Assembly: GCF_000281065.1 (NCBI RefSeq)
Contig: NZ_AKKK01000008.1
Span: forward strand, 28,647-92,646
Direction: 5' to 3'
DNA length: 64,000 nt
Source: Arthrobacter sp. M2012083
GTDB taxonomy: Bacteria > Actinomycetota > Actinomycetes > Actinomycetales > Micrococcaceae
Part shown: positions 1 through 7,940 of the stretch, in pieces
Layout of the letters: every line of letters starts with the position of its first letter
Numbering within the stretch: position 1 is the stretch's first letter
Made by a program: the position numbers and the translations under genes
The notes under the pieces: generated by a model
What the model was told of the DNA's origin: nothing
Databases searched by the model: none
What the model saw: only the letters and a program-made list of their open reading frames with translations

Positions 1-905
1 ACGTTGGGGTTGACCATCCCGCAGCCGCCCCACTCAATCCAGCGGGGACCACCCTTGGCACCCGGGTGCCAGATGTCGAGCTCAGCGGAAGGCTCCGTGA
101 ACGGGAAGTAGTTGGGGCGCAGGCGAATGGAAGCTTCGTCTCCGAACATCTGGCGGGCAAAGTGTTCCAGCGTGCCACGAAGATCCGCCATGCTCAGGTC
201 CTTGTCGATCGCCAATCCCTCGAACTGGTGGAAGACAGGGGTGTGCGTTGCGTCCAGTTCATCCGTGCGGAAGACCTTGCCAGGGCACAGCACATAGATA
301 GGCACTTCGCGTTCCAACATGGAACGGACCTGCACCGGGGACGTGTGCGTCCGCATGAGCAGGTGCGCTTCGGGTGGCTCCACAAAGAACGTGTCCTGCA
401 TTTCGCGTGCCGGGTGATCCGGCTTGAAGTTAAGGGCATCGAAGTTGAACCACTCAGACTCCACCTCGGGGCCTTCGGCGATTTCCCAGCCCATGCCAAC
501 AAAAATGTCCGAGACGCGGTCCTGCAACGTGGACAGCGGGTGGCGGGCACCGGCGCGACGGCGACGCGGAGCGGCCGTAACATCAACGGTTTCTTCCACC
601 AGGATGCGGGCGTCATTCTCGGCCTCGAGAACTTCAGTCCTGGCTGCGAGCGCCTTGTTGACCCGGCCACGGGAGGAACCCATGAGCTTGCCGGCGGCAG
701 CCTTGTGCTCCTTGGCCAAGCCACCGATTTCACGGTTGGCCAGGCTCAGCGGCGACTTCTCACCTGTGTGGGCGAGGCGGACAGCCTTGAGTTCTTCGAG
801 GGAGGAAGCAGCCGAAATGGCGGCAATGGCGTCCTCGACGGCAGCGGTAATGGCGGCTTCATCCAGCGGATCCGGGATGGCAGCGCCTGGCAAAGTGTCA
901 GTCAT
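1..905 (-). CDS. pheS: Phenylalanine-tRNA ligase alpha subunit (partial, C-terminus off the left edge)
   Basis: Catalytic subunit of the class II phenylalanyl-tRNA synthetase, which charges tRNA-Phe in the cytoplasm as an alpha2beta2 enzyme with PheT. About 301 residues are visible from the ATG at 905, and the frame stays open to base 1. The N-terminal ~90 residues are the helical tRNA-binding arm. They are followed by the class II core, with the THTPVFHQFEGL segment (motif 2 region) near residue 225 and the PFTEPSAELDIW segment near residue 270. A family member of about 350-370 residues is expected, so the end and pheT should lie to the left. No clear ribosome binding site precedes the ATG; a weak TAAGAA hexamer lies just upstream, so the start may be leaderless. 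Confidence 0.95.
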   Translation of the reverse strand, partial: MTDTLPGAAIPDPLDEAAITAAVEDAIAAISAASSLEELKAVRLAHTGEKSPLSLANREIGGLAKEHKAAAGKLMGSSRGRVNKALAARTEVLEAENDARILVEETVDVTAAPRRRRAGARHPLSTLQDRVSDIFVGMGWEIAEGPEVESEWFNFDALNFKPDHPAREMQDTFFVEPPEAHLLMRTHTSPVQVRSMLEREVPIYVLCPGKVFRTDELDATHTPVFHQFEGLAIDKDLSMADLRGTLEHFARQMFGDEASIRLRPNYFPFTEPSAELDIWHPGAKGGPRWIEWGGCGMVNPN

Positions 906-961
906 CTACTGTTCTTAGCTACGAGTAGGGAGCGGCCCGGCAAGGCGGACCTGCAAAACGA

Positions 962-999
962 AAGGGTAGTGCTCGCCGCGGACGGCAGGCACTACCCTT
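962..999 (-). terminator. Intrinsic terminator after the LppM-like gene
   Basis: Perfect 11-bp arms AAGGGTAGTGC (962-972) and GCACTACCCTT (989-999). On the minus strand they are followed by a T-rich run (TTTCGTTTTG). It lies in the 184-bp gap between the end of the lipoprotein gene and the start of pheS, so it probably ends the lipoprotein transcript. Confidence 0.7.
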
Positions 1000-1089
1000 C
1001 AGTCTAGTTGAACCTCACAGGCGCGATTTAACCCACCGGAATGCGTCGCGCCATGCGAAAGTCACGACGGCGGCAGTCGCCCTGGGTGC

Positions 1090-2022
1090 TTAGGCACCCG
1101 AAGCGGGCGGTGCCGGTGGCGGCGGTGGCAACTGACCGTCGTCGCGCGTCTGCCCCGGCTGCTGAACCGAGGGCTGCTGAACCGGGGGCTGCTGAACCGG
1201 GGGCTGCGGCGAGTAGGGCGGTTGCTGCGGTGCATATGGTTGCTGCGGGTTGTAAGCCGGCTGCTGGTGAGGAGCGTAACCTGCGTGCCCCTGCTGGGGC
1301 GCGTAACCCGGCTGGCCATAAGGAGTAGCACCTGCGAGCGCCGGCGCCTGCCTGGCTGACCTCTTGCGCAACAGCACAAACAGCAGAATCAGCGCGGCGG
1401 CAATGACGAGAACTGCAACGAGGACCCAGATGATCCACATCGGGATTCCTGCATTTGCCTCCGCCTTGGCTTGGACAACTGACTCGTTAATGGAGAGCAT
1501 GTCGAAGGTGGCCGTATTGCCATCGACAGTTGCGCCCGTGGCTTCCACCACCTTGCCTGGGAAGGTGAACGTGACGGAGGCTTCGTCGAACATTGACTTT
1601 GCCATGGCCGACGACGAGGCGTCACCGCTTCCAGCACCGGTCACTCCGCCCATGGAGATGACGTAGAAGTCCCCTTCCTTCTTCAGTTCGAAAGGGTTGT
1701 CGGAGCTGGATGAGTCAGCGATCTTTGCAGGGTCGAGGTTGACGGCCGTGATTCGTTTGCCTTTGTACTTCTCGTCCTCGTAGTCCACCACGGTTGCGCC
1801 GTCCGGGATGTCCATCTGCTGGCTTCCGCTACCGTTCGACTCCATGAATTCGTCGAAGGACTTTTCGCCCAGCACGGATTTTTGGATGGCGTAGACAACT
1901 TCGTAGTCCACGCTCTTTTCATTGTTGACCTTCACGGACATGTTGAGCTTGACGCAACCAGTCAATGCCAACATGAGTGCGATCAGTACACCGACTACGC
2001 CCAAGGCGCGTTTCGCGTTCAT
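1090..2022 (-). CDS. LppM-like (DUF3153-type) membrane-anchored lipoprotein
   Basis: Predicted exported lipoprotein of 310 residues. The signal peptide ends in a lipobox LTGC with the lipidated cysteine at residue 23. An exported domain of about 170 residues follows, then one transmembrane helix at about 194-217 (WIIWVLVAVLVIAAALILL core), a short basic stretch (RKRSAR), and a Pro/Gln/Tyr-rich tail (about 225-310) with repeated PYAPQQP/PPVQQP units. This order resembles mycobacterial LppM. The tail would face the cytoplasm if the helix spans as predicted, giving an unusual double-anchored topology. It is flanked by its own terminator. Function is not known from sequence; the assignment rests on architecture and general similarity. 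Confidence 0.7.
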   Translation of the reverse strand: MNAKRALGVVGVLIALMLALTGCVKLNMSVKVNNEKSVDYEVVYAIQKSVLGEKSFDEFMESNGSGSQQMDIPDGATVVDYEDEKYKGKRITAVNLDPAKIADSSSSDNPFELKKEGDFYVISMGGVTGAGSGDASSSAMAKSMFDEASVTFTFPGKVVEATGATVDGNTATFDMLSINESVVQAKAEANAGIPMWIIWVLVAVLVIAAALILLFVLLRKRSARQAPALAGATPYGQPGYAPQQGHAGYAPHQQPAYNPQQPYAPQQPPYSPQPPVQQPPVQQPSVQQPGQTRDDGQLPPPPPAPPASGA

Positions 2023-2108
2023 TTCCCTCGTCCCCCAATTTTTGTTTTGGCACCGGCGCGTGCTCGAACAGCGTATCGCTACTCACGCCGCGTCATACAC
2101 TACGGCGC

Positions 2109-2114
2109 TAGCAT
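2109..2114 (+). promoter_or_regulatory. Candidate -10 hexamer for a leaderless start
   Basis: TAGCAT ends 6 nt before the ATG at 2121, so transcription would begin at or next to the start codon. No Shine-Dalgarno sequence is seen. Confidence 0.45.
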
Positions 2115-2120
2115 GGCATC

Positions 2121-2567
2121 ATGACTCCGGCGCAACGCTTGCGGCAGATCGCAAACGTCCTGAACCTGTCCACCCCGTTGGGGCTGGCGGTAGCAGCCGT
2201 GTCCCGTTCCACCGTTTCCCACGGCCCGCGAGGGCTTCTGATCGCTGCCGGGTACAGCTGGAAGCTCCCCCACGCAGGCGCGTTTACGGTGGGGAATGTC
2301 ATCCTGTACCGGGCGCCTCAAGGTGTGGCCGGAACCAACACAGTTCTCCTGGGGCATGAGGAGCGGCACAGCACTCAGTACGCCTACTGCATGGGGCTTC
2401 CTTTCCTTGCCCTCTACGGCGTGGCCGCCGGGTGGTCCATGCTTCGCAGCGGGAATCCAGCCTCGCGGAATTTCTTCGAACGGCAGGCCGGCCTCGTGGC
2501 CGGCGGCTACATTGGCAACTACCACCGCCGGCAGGACGGCCCTGCAGGCAACGGAATCGAGGCTTGA
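2121..2567 (+). CDS. Conserved hypothetical protein with an HEERH metallopeptidase-like motif
   Basis: 148-residue protein not assigned to a named family. An HExxH motif (H79-E-E-R-H83, context GHEERHSTQYA) sits at the start of a hydrophobic segment (LPFLALYGVAAGW). It is followed by N117-F-F-E120-R-Q, where E120 could be a third ligand. The spacing resembles small gluzincin-type zinc sites, so a membrane-associated metalloprotease-like fold is possible but unproven. The motif could also be structural. The start is supported by a TAGCAT hexamer 6 nt upstream. The gene ends 2 nt before the ATG of the SIMPL gene, so the two are probably co-transcribed. Confidence 0.7.
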   Translation: MTPAQRLRQIANVLNLSTPLGLAVAAVSRSTVSHGPRGLLIAAGYSWKLPHAGAFTVGNVILYRAPQGVAGTNTVLLGHEERHSTQYAYCMGLPFLALYGVAAGWSMLRSGNPASRNFFERQAGLVAGGYIGNYHRRQDGPAGNGIEA

Positions 2568-2569
2568 GC

Positions 2570-3199
2570 ATGAACCGAACCATCACTGTTACCGGGACCG
2601 CGAGCGCACAGGCCGTCCCGGATCTGGTGACGTTGACGCTTGGCGTGGAGACGCGTCGGGACACTGCCGCGAAGGCCTACGACGACGCCGGCAAAGCGGC
2701 TAACGCTGTCGCGGCCAGTTTGCGCGCAGCGGGTGTATCCGACGCAGACCTTCGAACCAGCGGTTTGAACCTTCGTGCCGATCTGGTGTGGGTGGAAGGG
2801 CAAGGACAAAAGGTGACTGCGTACGTGGCGTCCACGAACCTGCAGGTGGGAATCCGTTCCCAGGCGGATGCTCCCGCTGCCATCGCCGCTGCTGTTGCGG
2901 CTGGCGGAGACCACATCCGGATCAACGGGATCGAACAAGGATTTGCCGATGCCTCCTCGGTCACAGCCCGGGCTCAGGAGGCAGCCTGGCAGGACGCCGT
3001 GGCGCGGGCCGAACAGTATGCTTCGCTGGCATCTGCCCGGCTTGGGCAGGTGGTGTCCATATCCCAGGAGCCCCTGCACGGCGGCCCCATTCCCCTGGGT
3101 GGAATGGTGAGGGCATCCTTCACTGCGGAGGCGTTGCCCGTGGAAGCTGGAGAGTCCTCAGTCTCGGCAAGCATCAAGGTGGAATGGGAACTGGTTTAG
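2570..3199 (+). CDS. SIMPL (DUF541) domain protein
   Basis: 209-residue protein filling one SIMPL/DUF541 domain. It opens with ITVTGTASAQAVPDLVTLTLGVE, the usual N-terminal strand with conserved Val/Pro/Asp, and ends with a strand of the VSASIKVEWEL type. Related proteins include E. coli YggE and BP26, linked to oxidative-stress protection. The biochemical role is not settled. No signal peptide is visible, which is unusual because many relatives are exported. The ATG at 2570 is chosen because it follows the upstream stop by 2 nt; the open frame extends further upstream but would overlap the previous gene. The 3' end overlaps the convergent pcp gene by 4 nt. Confidence 0.85.
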   Translation: MNRTITVTGTASAQAVPDLVTLTLGVETRRDTAAKAYDDAGKAANAVAASLRAAGVSDADLRTSGLNLRADLVWVEGQGQKVTAYVASTNLQVGIRSQADAPAAIAAAVAAGGDHIRINGIEQGFADASSVTARAQEAAWQDAVARAEQYASLASARLGQVVSISQEPLHGGPIPLGGMVRASFTAEALPVEAGESSVSASIKVEWELV

Positions 3200-3837
3200 C
3201 GGATTGCTCCGGCTGACATTTTCACGTCTGTCTGTGTATGCAGCGTCGTCCGGACAATGACGGCAAGACCCTCCGCCATTAATTCCAAAGGCATGGACGG
3301 AGTTGGGCTGCCTTCCGGCAACTGTTCCGGCAAATAGGGAACATGGACGAAACCGCCACGAATACCCGGCTTCGACGCGATGCCATGCATCAAGGCATAA
3401 AAAACGTGGTTGCAGACGTAGGTCCCAGCAGACTGCGAGACCTCGCCCCTGATTCCGGCGACCTGGAGGGCTCTCAGCGCGGCCTTAATGGGCAGGGTTG
3501 AAAAGTATGCCGCAGGACCGCCTCGGATGACTTCCTCATCGATGGGGCGCTGGCCTTTGTTGTCCGGCATCCGGGCGTCATCGCAATTGATGGCGACGCG
3601 TTCCAGGGAGAGCCGCCCACGGCCTCCCGCCAGGCCGGCACAGAGAACTACGTCCGGATTCAGGCGGCTTATCGCGTCCGTGAGGACTTTCCCCGACTCA
3701 CCAAAGACACATGGCAGCTGCACGGCTTCAACGGCGATGCCTTCTGGTCCGAGCAACTCTGCCGCCCGCCGTGCTGCAAGCCAGGAAGGATTCACATCAT
3801 CCTCGCCAAAGGGTTCGAATCCAGTCAGCAGAATCAT
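3196..3837 (-). CDS. pcp: Pyrrolidone-carboxylate peptidase (pyroglutamyl peptidase I)
   Basis: Cytosolic cysteine peptidase of family C15 that removes N-terminal pyroglutamate from peptides. The 213-residue length is normal. The Glu-Cys-His triad is visible: E79 in RLSLERVAINCDDAR, C142 in SAGTYVCNHVFY, and H165 in GGFVHVPYLPEQ. The N-terminal ILLTGFEPFG motif is typical. A TAAGGT hexamer lies 6 nt upstream of the ATG, which suggests a leaderless transcript. It is divergent from the radical SAM gene, with 91 bp between start codons. Confidence 0.93.
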   Translation of the reverse strand: MILLTGFEPFGEDDVNPSWLAARRAAELLGPEGIAVEAVQLPCVFGESGKVLTDAISRLNPDVVLCAGLAGGRGRLSLERVAINCDDARMPDNKGQRPIDEEVIRGGPAAYFSTLPIKAALRALQVAGIRGEVSQSAGTYVCNHVFYALMHGIASKPGIRGGFVHVPYLPEQLPEGSPTPSMPLELMAEGLAVIVRTTLHTQTDVKMSAGAIR

Positions 3838-3843
3838 GGCCCA

Positions 3844-3849
3844 ACCTTA
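3844..3849 (-). promoter_or_regulatory. Candidate -10 hexamer of pcp
   Basis: On the minus strand TAAGGT ends 6 nt before the pcp ATG, consistent with a leaderless mRNA. Confidence 0.4.
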
Positions 3850-3892
3850 GCAATGCTCCCGTCCCGGTTATCCGCAGCTGGCGTTCCGGGCC

Positions 3893-3921
3893 TTGACATT
3901 CATTCGAACATACATTCGAAT
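3893..3921 (+). promoter_or_regulatory. Promoter with embedded LexA (SOS) box before the radical SAM gene
   Basis: Perfect -35 TTGACA (3893-3898), 17-bp spacer and -10 TCGAAT (3916-3921). A LexA box TCGAAC-ATAC-ATTCGA occupies 3904-3919, one mismatch from the actinobacterial TCGAAC-N4-GTTCGA. LexA bound here would block RNA polymerase directly. The predicted start site falls at about 3928-3929, on the ATG. Confidence 0.75.
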
Positions 3922-3928
3922 GGAGTCC

Positions 3929-5020
3929 ATGAGATGGGACGCACAAGCACTTTCACCTACACGTGGACCGGCGGCAGAACCCAGTGGTATCGAGGCGCCG
4001 GGCCCTGCCCCGGCCTTGGACGCCTTGCTGCCGCTTGCCGGGCTTGTGCGTTCCGTCTCGACACCCGAATTCTCCGGAGTCACCTTCCATGAGGTCACCG
4101 CAAAGTCAGTGCTCAACAAGGTGCCTTCCGGTTCCAACATGCCGTTTGAATGGACGGTGAACCCGTATCGCGGATGCAGCCATGCCTGCGTGTACTGTTT
4201 CGCCCGCAAGACCCACACCTATTTGGAGTTCGACGCCGGCCGGGACTTCGATTCGCAGGTGGTGGTCAAAATCAATACCGCCGAGGTTCTCCGCAAGGAA
4301 CTGGCCAAGCCTTCTTGGGAACGGCCCCAAGTCGCCCTCGGCACCAACACCGATCCCTATCAACGCGCAGAGGGCCGCTACATGCTCATGCCTGGAATCA
4401 TCCGGGCCCTCGCAGACTCCGGCACGCCATTCTCCATCTTGACCAAGGGCACGCTGCTGGCAAGGGACATTCCCCTGCTCAAGCACGCCGCCACCCAGGT
4501 CCCCGTAGACCTTGGCATCTCGCTGGCAATGACCAACCAGGACCTCGCAGAGCTCATAGAGCCTGGCACTCCTTCACCCAAGGCCCGGCTCAAGCTCATC
4601 GCACGGCTCCGCGACGCCGGCCTGGGGTGCGGCGTCATGGCCATGCCCATCCTGCCTTGGCTCACGGACTCGGACGAAGCCCTGGATTCCCTGTTCGCGG
4701 AACTGACCAAGGCGGGCGCCACAGGAGTCACTGCCGGCGCCCTGTACCTAAAGCCCGGAACCCGTGAGTGGTACATGAAGTGGCTGGCAACCCAACACCC
4801 GGAGTTGGTGGGCAAGTACCGGCGACTCTATGGACAAGGCTCCTATGCTTCCAAGGAGTACCGTGCGTGGCTCACCGGCAGGATCACCTACTTCAAGGCG
4901 AAGTACGGCTTCACCGGAACTTCCGGCTTCAGCCACCGGAATGCTCGCGCCGCCGCTGGGTCGGCGGACGCCACCGTGCACGCCTCCGCTCCCCTTCCAG
5001 GACAACAGACGCTTTTCTAG
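3929..5020 (+). CDS. Rv2578c-like radical SAM protein, SOS-controlled
   Basis: 363-residue radical SAM protein of the Rv2578c/SplB-related type. The [4Fe-4S] cysteines are C83, C87 and C90 in CSHACVYC, a Cx3Cx2C spacing. Conserved PYRGCSHACVYCFAR, then LGTNTDPYQ and SILTKGTLL follow as in that family. The substrate is unknown. The link to photoproduct-lyase-like proteins and the LexA box in its promoter make a DNA-damage role likely. From memory, the mycobacterial homologue is also a LexA target. The ATG at 3929 was preferred over in-frame ATG 3920 or TTG 3893 because those lie inside the promoter. A Nudix gene follows convergently. Confidence 0.85.
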   Translation: MRWDAQALSPTRGPAAEPSGIEAPGPAPALDALLPLAGLVRSVSTPEFSGVTFHEVTAKSVLNKVPSGSNMPFEWTVNPYRGCSHACVYCFARKTHTYLEFDAGRDFDSQVVVKINTAEVLRKELAKPSWERPQVALGTNTDPYQRAEGRYMLMPGIIRALADSGTPFSILTKGTLLARDIPLLKHAATQVPVDLGISLAMTNQDLAELIEPGTPSPKARLKLIARLRDAGLGCGVMAMPILPWLTDSDEALDSLFAELTKAGATGVTAGALYLKPGTREWYMKWLATQHPELVGKYRRLYGQGSYASKEYRAWLTGRITYFKAKYGFTGTSGFSHRNARAAAGSADATVHASAPLPGQQTLF

Positions 5021-5076
5021 GTTGAAGGCCACCGGCTACGGGAAGCCGCCATCCCTTCCATCCCAGCACCAGGTCC

Positions 5077-5511
5077 TCACGCGGGAGCGGCTACCCGGCT
5101 AAGCAACGCCCGGACTATTGGAAGGTCCGCCGGAATCCACGGAAGGCCGAGAGCTTCGTCACGGTCAGCCAACGACACCCAACGCAATTCGTCGTGATCC
5201 TCCAGCGGCCTTGGCTCTCCCGACACCAGTTCAGCGAACCAGACACGCATGGAGGCACGGTCATTGAGCGTCCACCCAGCGACGTTGCCCGAATCCAGCT
5301 CCGGCCCCAGCTGCACTTCAATTCCCAGTTCTTCCGCGAGCTCACGGTGCAGGGCAGCCTCCGCGGTCTCACCGGCTTCCACCTTGCCGCCCGGGAATTC
5401 CCACATGCCCGCAAACCGGGGCGGCGCGGTGCGCCGAGCAACAAGAAGGCGGGTGGGGGCGTCCAAGGAGTCGACGACGGCAGCGCCCACGACATTAATC
5501 AGTGCAGTCAC
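5077..5511 (-). CDS. mutT: MutT-type Nudix hydrolase ((deoxy)nucleoside triphosphate pyrophosphohydrolase)
   Basis: 144-residue Nudix protein. The full Nudix box spans residues 42-64 (GKVEAGE then seven residues, then RELAEELGI). The MWEFPGGKVEAGE context is typical of MutT enzymes that remove oxidised dNTPs such as 8-oxo-dGTP. Exact substrate cannot be read from sequence. The start is a GTG at 5511, with TAGACT 6 nt upstream, so it is probably leaderless. It faces the radical SAM gene tail to tail; both fit DNA protection but have separate promoters. Confidence 0.88.
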   Translation of the reverse strand: MTALINVVGAAVVDSLDAPTRLLVARRTAPPRFAGMWEFPGGKVEAGETAEAALHRELAEELGIEVQLGPELDSGNVAGWTLNDRASMRVWFAELVSGEPRPLEDHDELRWVSLADRDEALGLPWIPADLPIVRALLSRVAAPA

Positions 5512-5517
5512 CGAAAC

Positions 5518-5523
5518 AGTCTA
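5518..5523 (-). promoter_or_regulatory. Candidate -10 hexamer of the Nudix gene
   Basis: TAGACT on the minus strand ends 6 nt before the GTG start at 5511, the same spacing as several other genes in this window. Confidence 0.4.
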
Positions 5524-5645
5524 TTGGGGCCCGATGAATGGGCATCGTCACATAGCTGCGACAAGTCACGGGGCCCCGGACTAAACTTGTTATCGGATTT
5601 TCTCCAGTTTCCCTAGCCCACAAGGCACCCTCAAGAAGCAGGCTT

Positions 5646-6854
5646 ATGACTACCACCGTGTCCACCCCCGCCACCGCCAAAGCAGCACGGAAACACCTTG
5701 GCTTGGCCATCCTGGCTTTGGCCATGGGCGGGTTCGCCATTGGTACCACCGAATTCGCCATGATGGGCCTGCTGAAGGAAATCGAGGAAGGGCTGGGCAT
5801 CAGCACGCCCGAAGCCGGCAACCTCATCTCGGCTTACGCCTTGGGCGTCGTTATCGGCGCGCCCCTCTTCGCTGCGTTCGGGGCGAAACTTCCCAGAAAG
5901 CACCTTGCGTTGGGGCTCATGCTGTTCCTGTCCTTGGCGAACCTGACGTCCTTCATCGCACCGGATTACGGCTTCATGCTCCTCTCCCGTTTTGCTTCCG
6001 GACTTCCCCACGGAGCTTTCTTCGGAGTGGCAGCAGTCATCGCAGCAGGACTCGTCGCTCCTACCAAACGGGGCTGGGCAATCTCCATGGTGATGGCGGG
6101 ACTTACGGTCTCCAACGTCATCGGGGTGCCGTTGGCCACGTGGGTAGGGCAGACGTTCGGGTGGCGGCTCCTCTTCGTCATTGTGGGGGCCATCGGATTG
6201 CTGACCGTCACCATGGTGTGGAAGTTCGTCCCCTTCGAGGCAGCCCATCCCGAAGCCAGCATCCGTCGCGAACTTGGAGCCCTCAAACGGCTCCAAGTTT
6301 GGCTGGCGCTCCTGATCGGAATCATTGGGTTTGGTGGCTTCTTCGCCGTTTACACCTACATTGCGCACACCATGACCTCTGTGGCGGGCATACCGGAGAA
6401 CCTGATCCCCGCCGTTGTGGCCCTCTACGGACTGGGCATGGTGGTAGGAAACATCTTCGGTGGACGCCTGGCCGACAAGTCCGTGATGGGCACCATCTAC
6501 TGGGTAATGCCAGGAATCGCCGTGGCCCTGGTGGTCTACGCCATTGCTGCGCACTGGGCCTGGGCGGCCTTCATCATGGCGTTCGTTGTGGGCGGCGTGG
6601 GCTCCATGCTCACTCCCGCGTTGCAAACCCGCCTCCTGGACGCGGCTCCGGGCGCTGCATCACTCGCATCCTCACTGAACCACTCCGCCCTCAACATCGC
6701 CAACGCGCTTGGTGCCTTCCTGGGCGGCACTGTTATTGCCTGGGGCTGGGGATATGTGGCTCCCGCGTTGGTAGGCGCAGTCCTTGCCCTCCTGGGCCTC
6801 GGAGTGGCCCTCATCAGTGGTCTGCTGGAGCGAAAAAAGCCGCTGGCCTCCTGA
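5646..6854 (+). CDS. MFS transporter, AraJ/YdhP-like (DHA1 family)
   Basis: 402-residue inner-membrane transporter with about 12 hydrophobic helices. The first helix carries the GGFAIGTTEFAMMGLL pattern typical of the DHA1 drug/nucleoside efflux branch (AraJ, YdhP, PbuE types). GSMLTPALQTRLLD lies near residue 320. It should export a small molecule using the proton gradient; the substrate cannot be told. It stands alone, between the divergent Nudix gene and a strong terminator. Confidence 0.85.
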   Translation: MTTTVSTPATAKAARKHLGLAILALAMGGFAIGTTEFAMMGLLKEIEEGLGISTPEAGNLISAYALGVVIGAPLFAAFGAKLPRKHLALGLMLFLSLANLTSFIAPDYGFMLLSRFASGLPHGAFFGVAAVIAAGLVAPTKRGWAISMVMAGLTVSNVIGVPLATWVGQTFGWRLLFVIVGAIGLLTVTMVWKFVPFEAAHPEASIRRELGALKRLQVWLALLIGIIGFGGFFAVYTYIAHTMTSVAGIPENLIPAVVALYGLGMVVGNIFGGRLADKSVMGTIYWVMPGIAVALVVYAIAAHWAWAAFIMAFVVGGVGSMLTPALQTRLLDAAPGAASLASSLNHSALNIANALGAFLGGTVIAWGWGYVAPALVGAVLALLGLGVALISGLLERKKPLAS

Positions 6855-6896
6855 TCCGCCCCAAGAGCGCTGGATAGGCGGGAAACCGCATACAAC

Positions 6897-6928
6897 AAGA
6901 TGGGCTCCGCCACGGCGGAGCCCATCTT
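6897..6928. terminator. Bidirectional intrinsic terminator
   Basis: Perfect 15-bp arms AAGATGGGCTCCGCC (6897-6911) and GGCGGAGCCCATCTT (6914-6928) with a 2-nt gap, so a few central pairs must open to form the loop. On the plus strand CTTTAA follows. It separates the MFS gene from the convergent TrmH gene and can serve both. Confidence 0.85.
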
Positions 6929-7005
6929 CTTTAACCACGTATCGAAACAGCTCATCCGGACGGAACGTATACGGAACGGCTAACACTGTGGCGCCTGGAC
7001 GCGCT

Positions 7006-7914
7006 CTATGTCGCCAGTCGGGCGCCCTGCTGGGAACGGGCGCTGGCGTAAAGACACACCGTGGCGGCGGTACCCAGGTTCAGGCTTTCAGCTGCCCCAT
7101 AGACCGGAACCGCCACGCGATGATCGGCCAGCGCAAGTTCTCCCTCCGACAAACCCTGTGCTTCGTTGCCGAACAGCCAGGCCGTAGGTGACTCAAGCGC
7201 ATAGTCCGACGCTACAGATTCATTTCCAAGTCTCCGCGCCGCATTCTCGTCCTGCAGTTTGTCCAAGTTCACGGTTCCATATCCATCCGCGGCCAAAACG
7301 CCAATGCCGCGTTCCCGGCAGCGTGCCACCAAGTCCTCAACATCAGCTCCCAGCACAACCGGCAGGTGGAATAGGGAGCCAGCCGTCGAACGAACAGCCT
7401 TGGGGTTGTAGATATCCACGCTCGAACCTGTAAGGACAACGGCGTCGGCGCCCGCGGCATCCGCAGCGCGGAGGACCGTCCCGGCGTTACCTGGATCGCG
7501 CACCTGGCACATGACAGCGAGCAGGCGTGGACCGGCGTCGAGCACTGCCTCCAGGCCGACATCCACAAAACTACACACAGCCACGATCCCCTGCGGATTG
7601 ACGGTATCCGCCATGGCGGCAAGTACTTCGTCATTCGCAAGCCGGAGCTGCGTTTCCCGCGCCAAGTCGGCAAGCTCAGGGAGGCGCTCCAGGGACGCTT
7701 CGCTGGCAAAAACTTCGTGGACGACGGCGGGACCTCCGGCCGCAGCGCGCTCACGGTGCAGGGTCAAAGCCTCACGCACCGCCTGCGGACCTTCAGCAAG
7801 GAATCGCCCGCGTTTTAAACGCGCCGGGCGCCCGGCAAGCTTGGCGACGTCCCTCACCCGATCAGCTCGGGGGTTGGTCATCGGAAAGTCTTGCGGGCGC
7901 CCGGTTTCGTTCAT
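7006..7914 (-). CDS. TrmH/SpoU family RNA 2'-O-ribose methyltransferase
   Basis: 302-residue SPOUT-class methyltransferase that would 2'-O-methylate rRNA or tRNA ribose. The N-terminal substrate-binding domain contains RGRFLAEGPQAVREAL. The C-terminal knot domain has the three SpoU motifs: NAGTVLRAADAAGADAVVL near residue 150, LFGNEAQGLS near 250, and AESLNLGTAATVCLYA near the end. Target base unknown; relatives at this locus are usually annotated as 23S rRNA methyltransferases. The start at 7914 gives a short extra N-terminus; ATG 7881 (MTNPRADRVRDV) is a reasonable alternative. It follows rplT by 26 bp on the same strand and is probably read from the infC operon. Confidence 0.88.
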   Translation of the reverse strand: MNETGRPQDFPMTNPRADRVRDVAKLAGRPARLKRGRFLAEGPQAVREALTLHRERAAAGGPAVVHEVFASEASLERLPELADLARETQLRLANDEVLAAMADTVNPQGIVAVCSFVDVGLEAVLDAGPRLLAVMCQVRDPGNAGTVLRAADAAGADAVVLTGSSVDIYNPKAVRSTAGSLFHLPVVLGADVEDLVARCRERGIGVLAADGYGTVNLDKLQDENAARRLGNESVASDYALESPTAWLFGNEAQGLSEGELALADHRVAVPVYGAAESLNLGTAATVCLYASARSQQGARLAT

Positions 7915-7940
7915 ATATAGAACTTTAGTGGCAGTTGCGA

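Noticed and set aside
1090..1330. Repeat array in the 3' end of the lipoprotein gene as CRISPR-like
   Set aside because: The short repeats encode a Pro/Gln-rich tail in frame and have no unique spacers.
3814..3826. GGTTCGAATCC, resembling a tRNA T-loop
   Set aside because: Lies in the pcp coding sequence and no cloverleaf can be formed around it.
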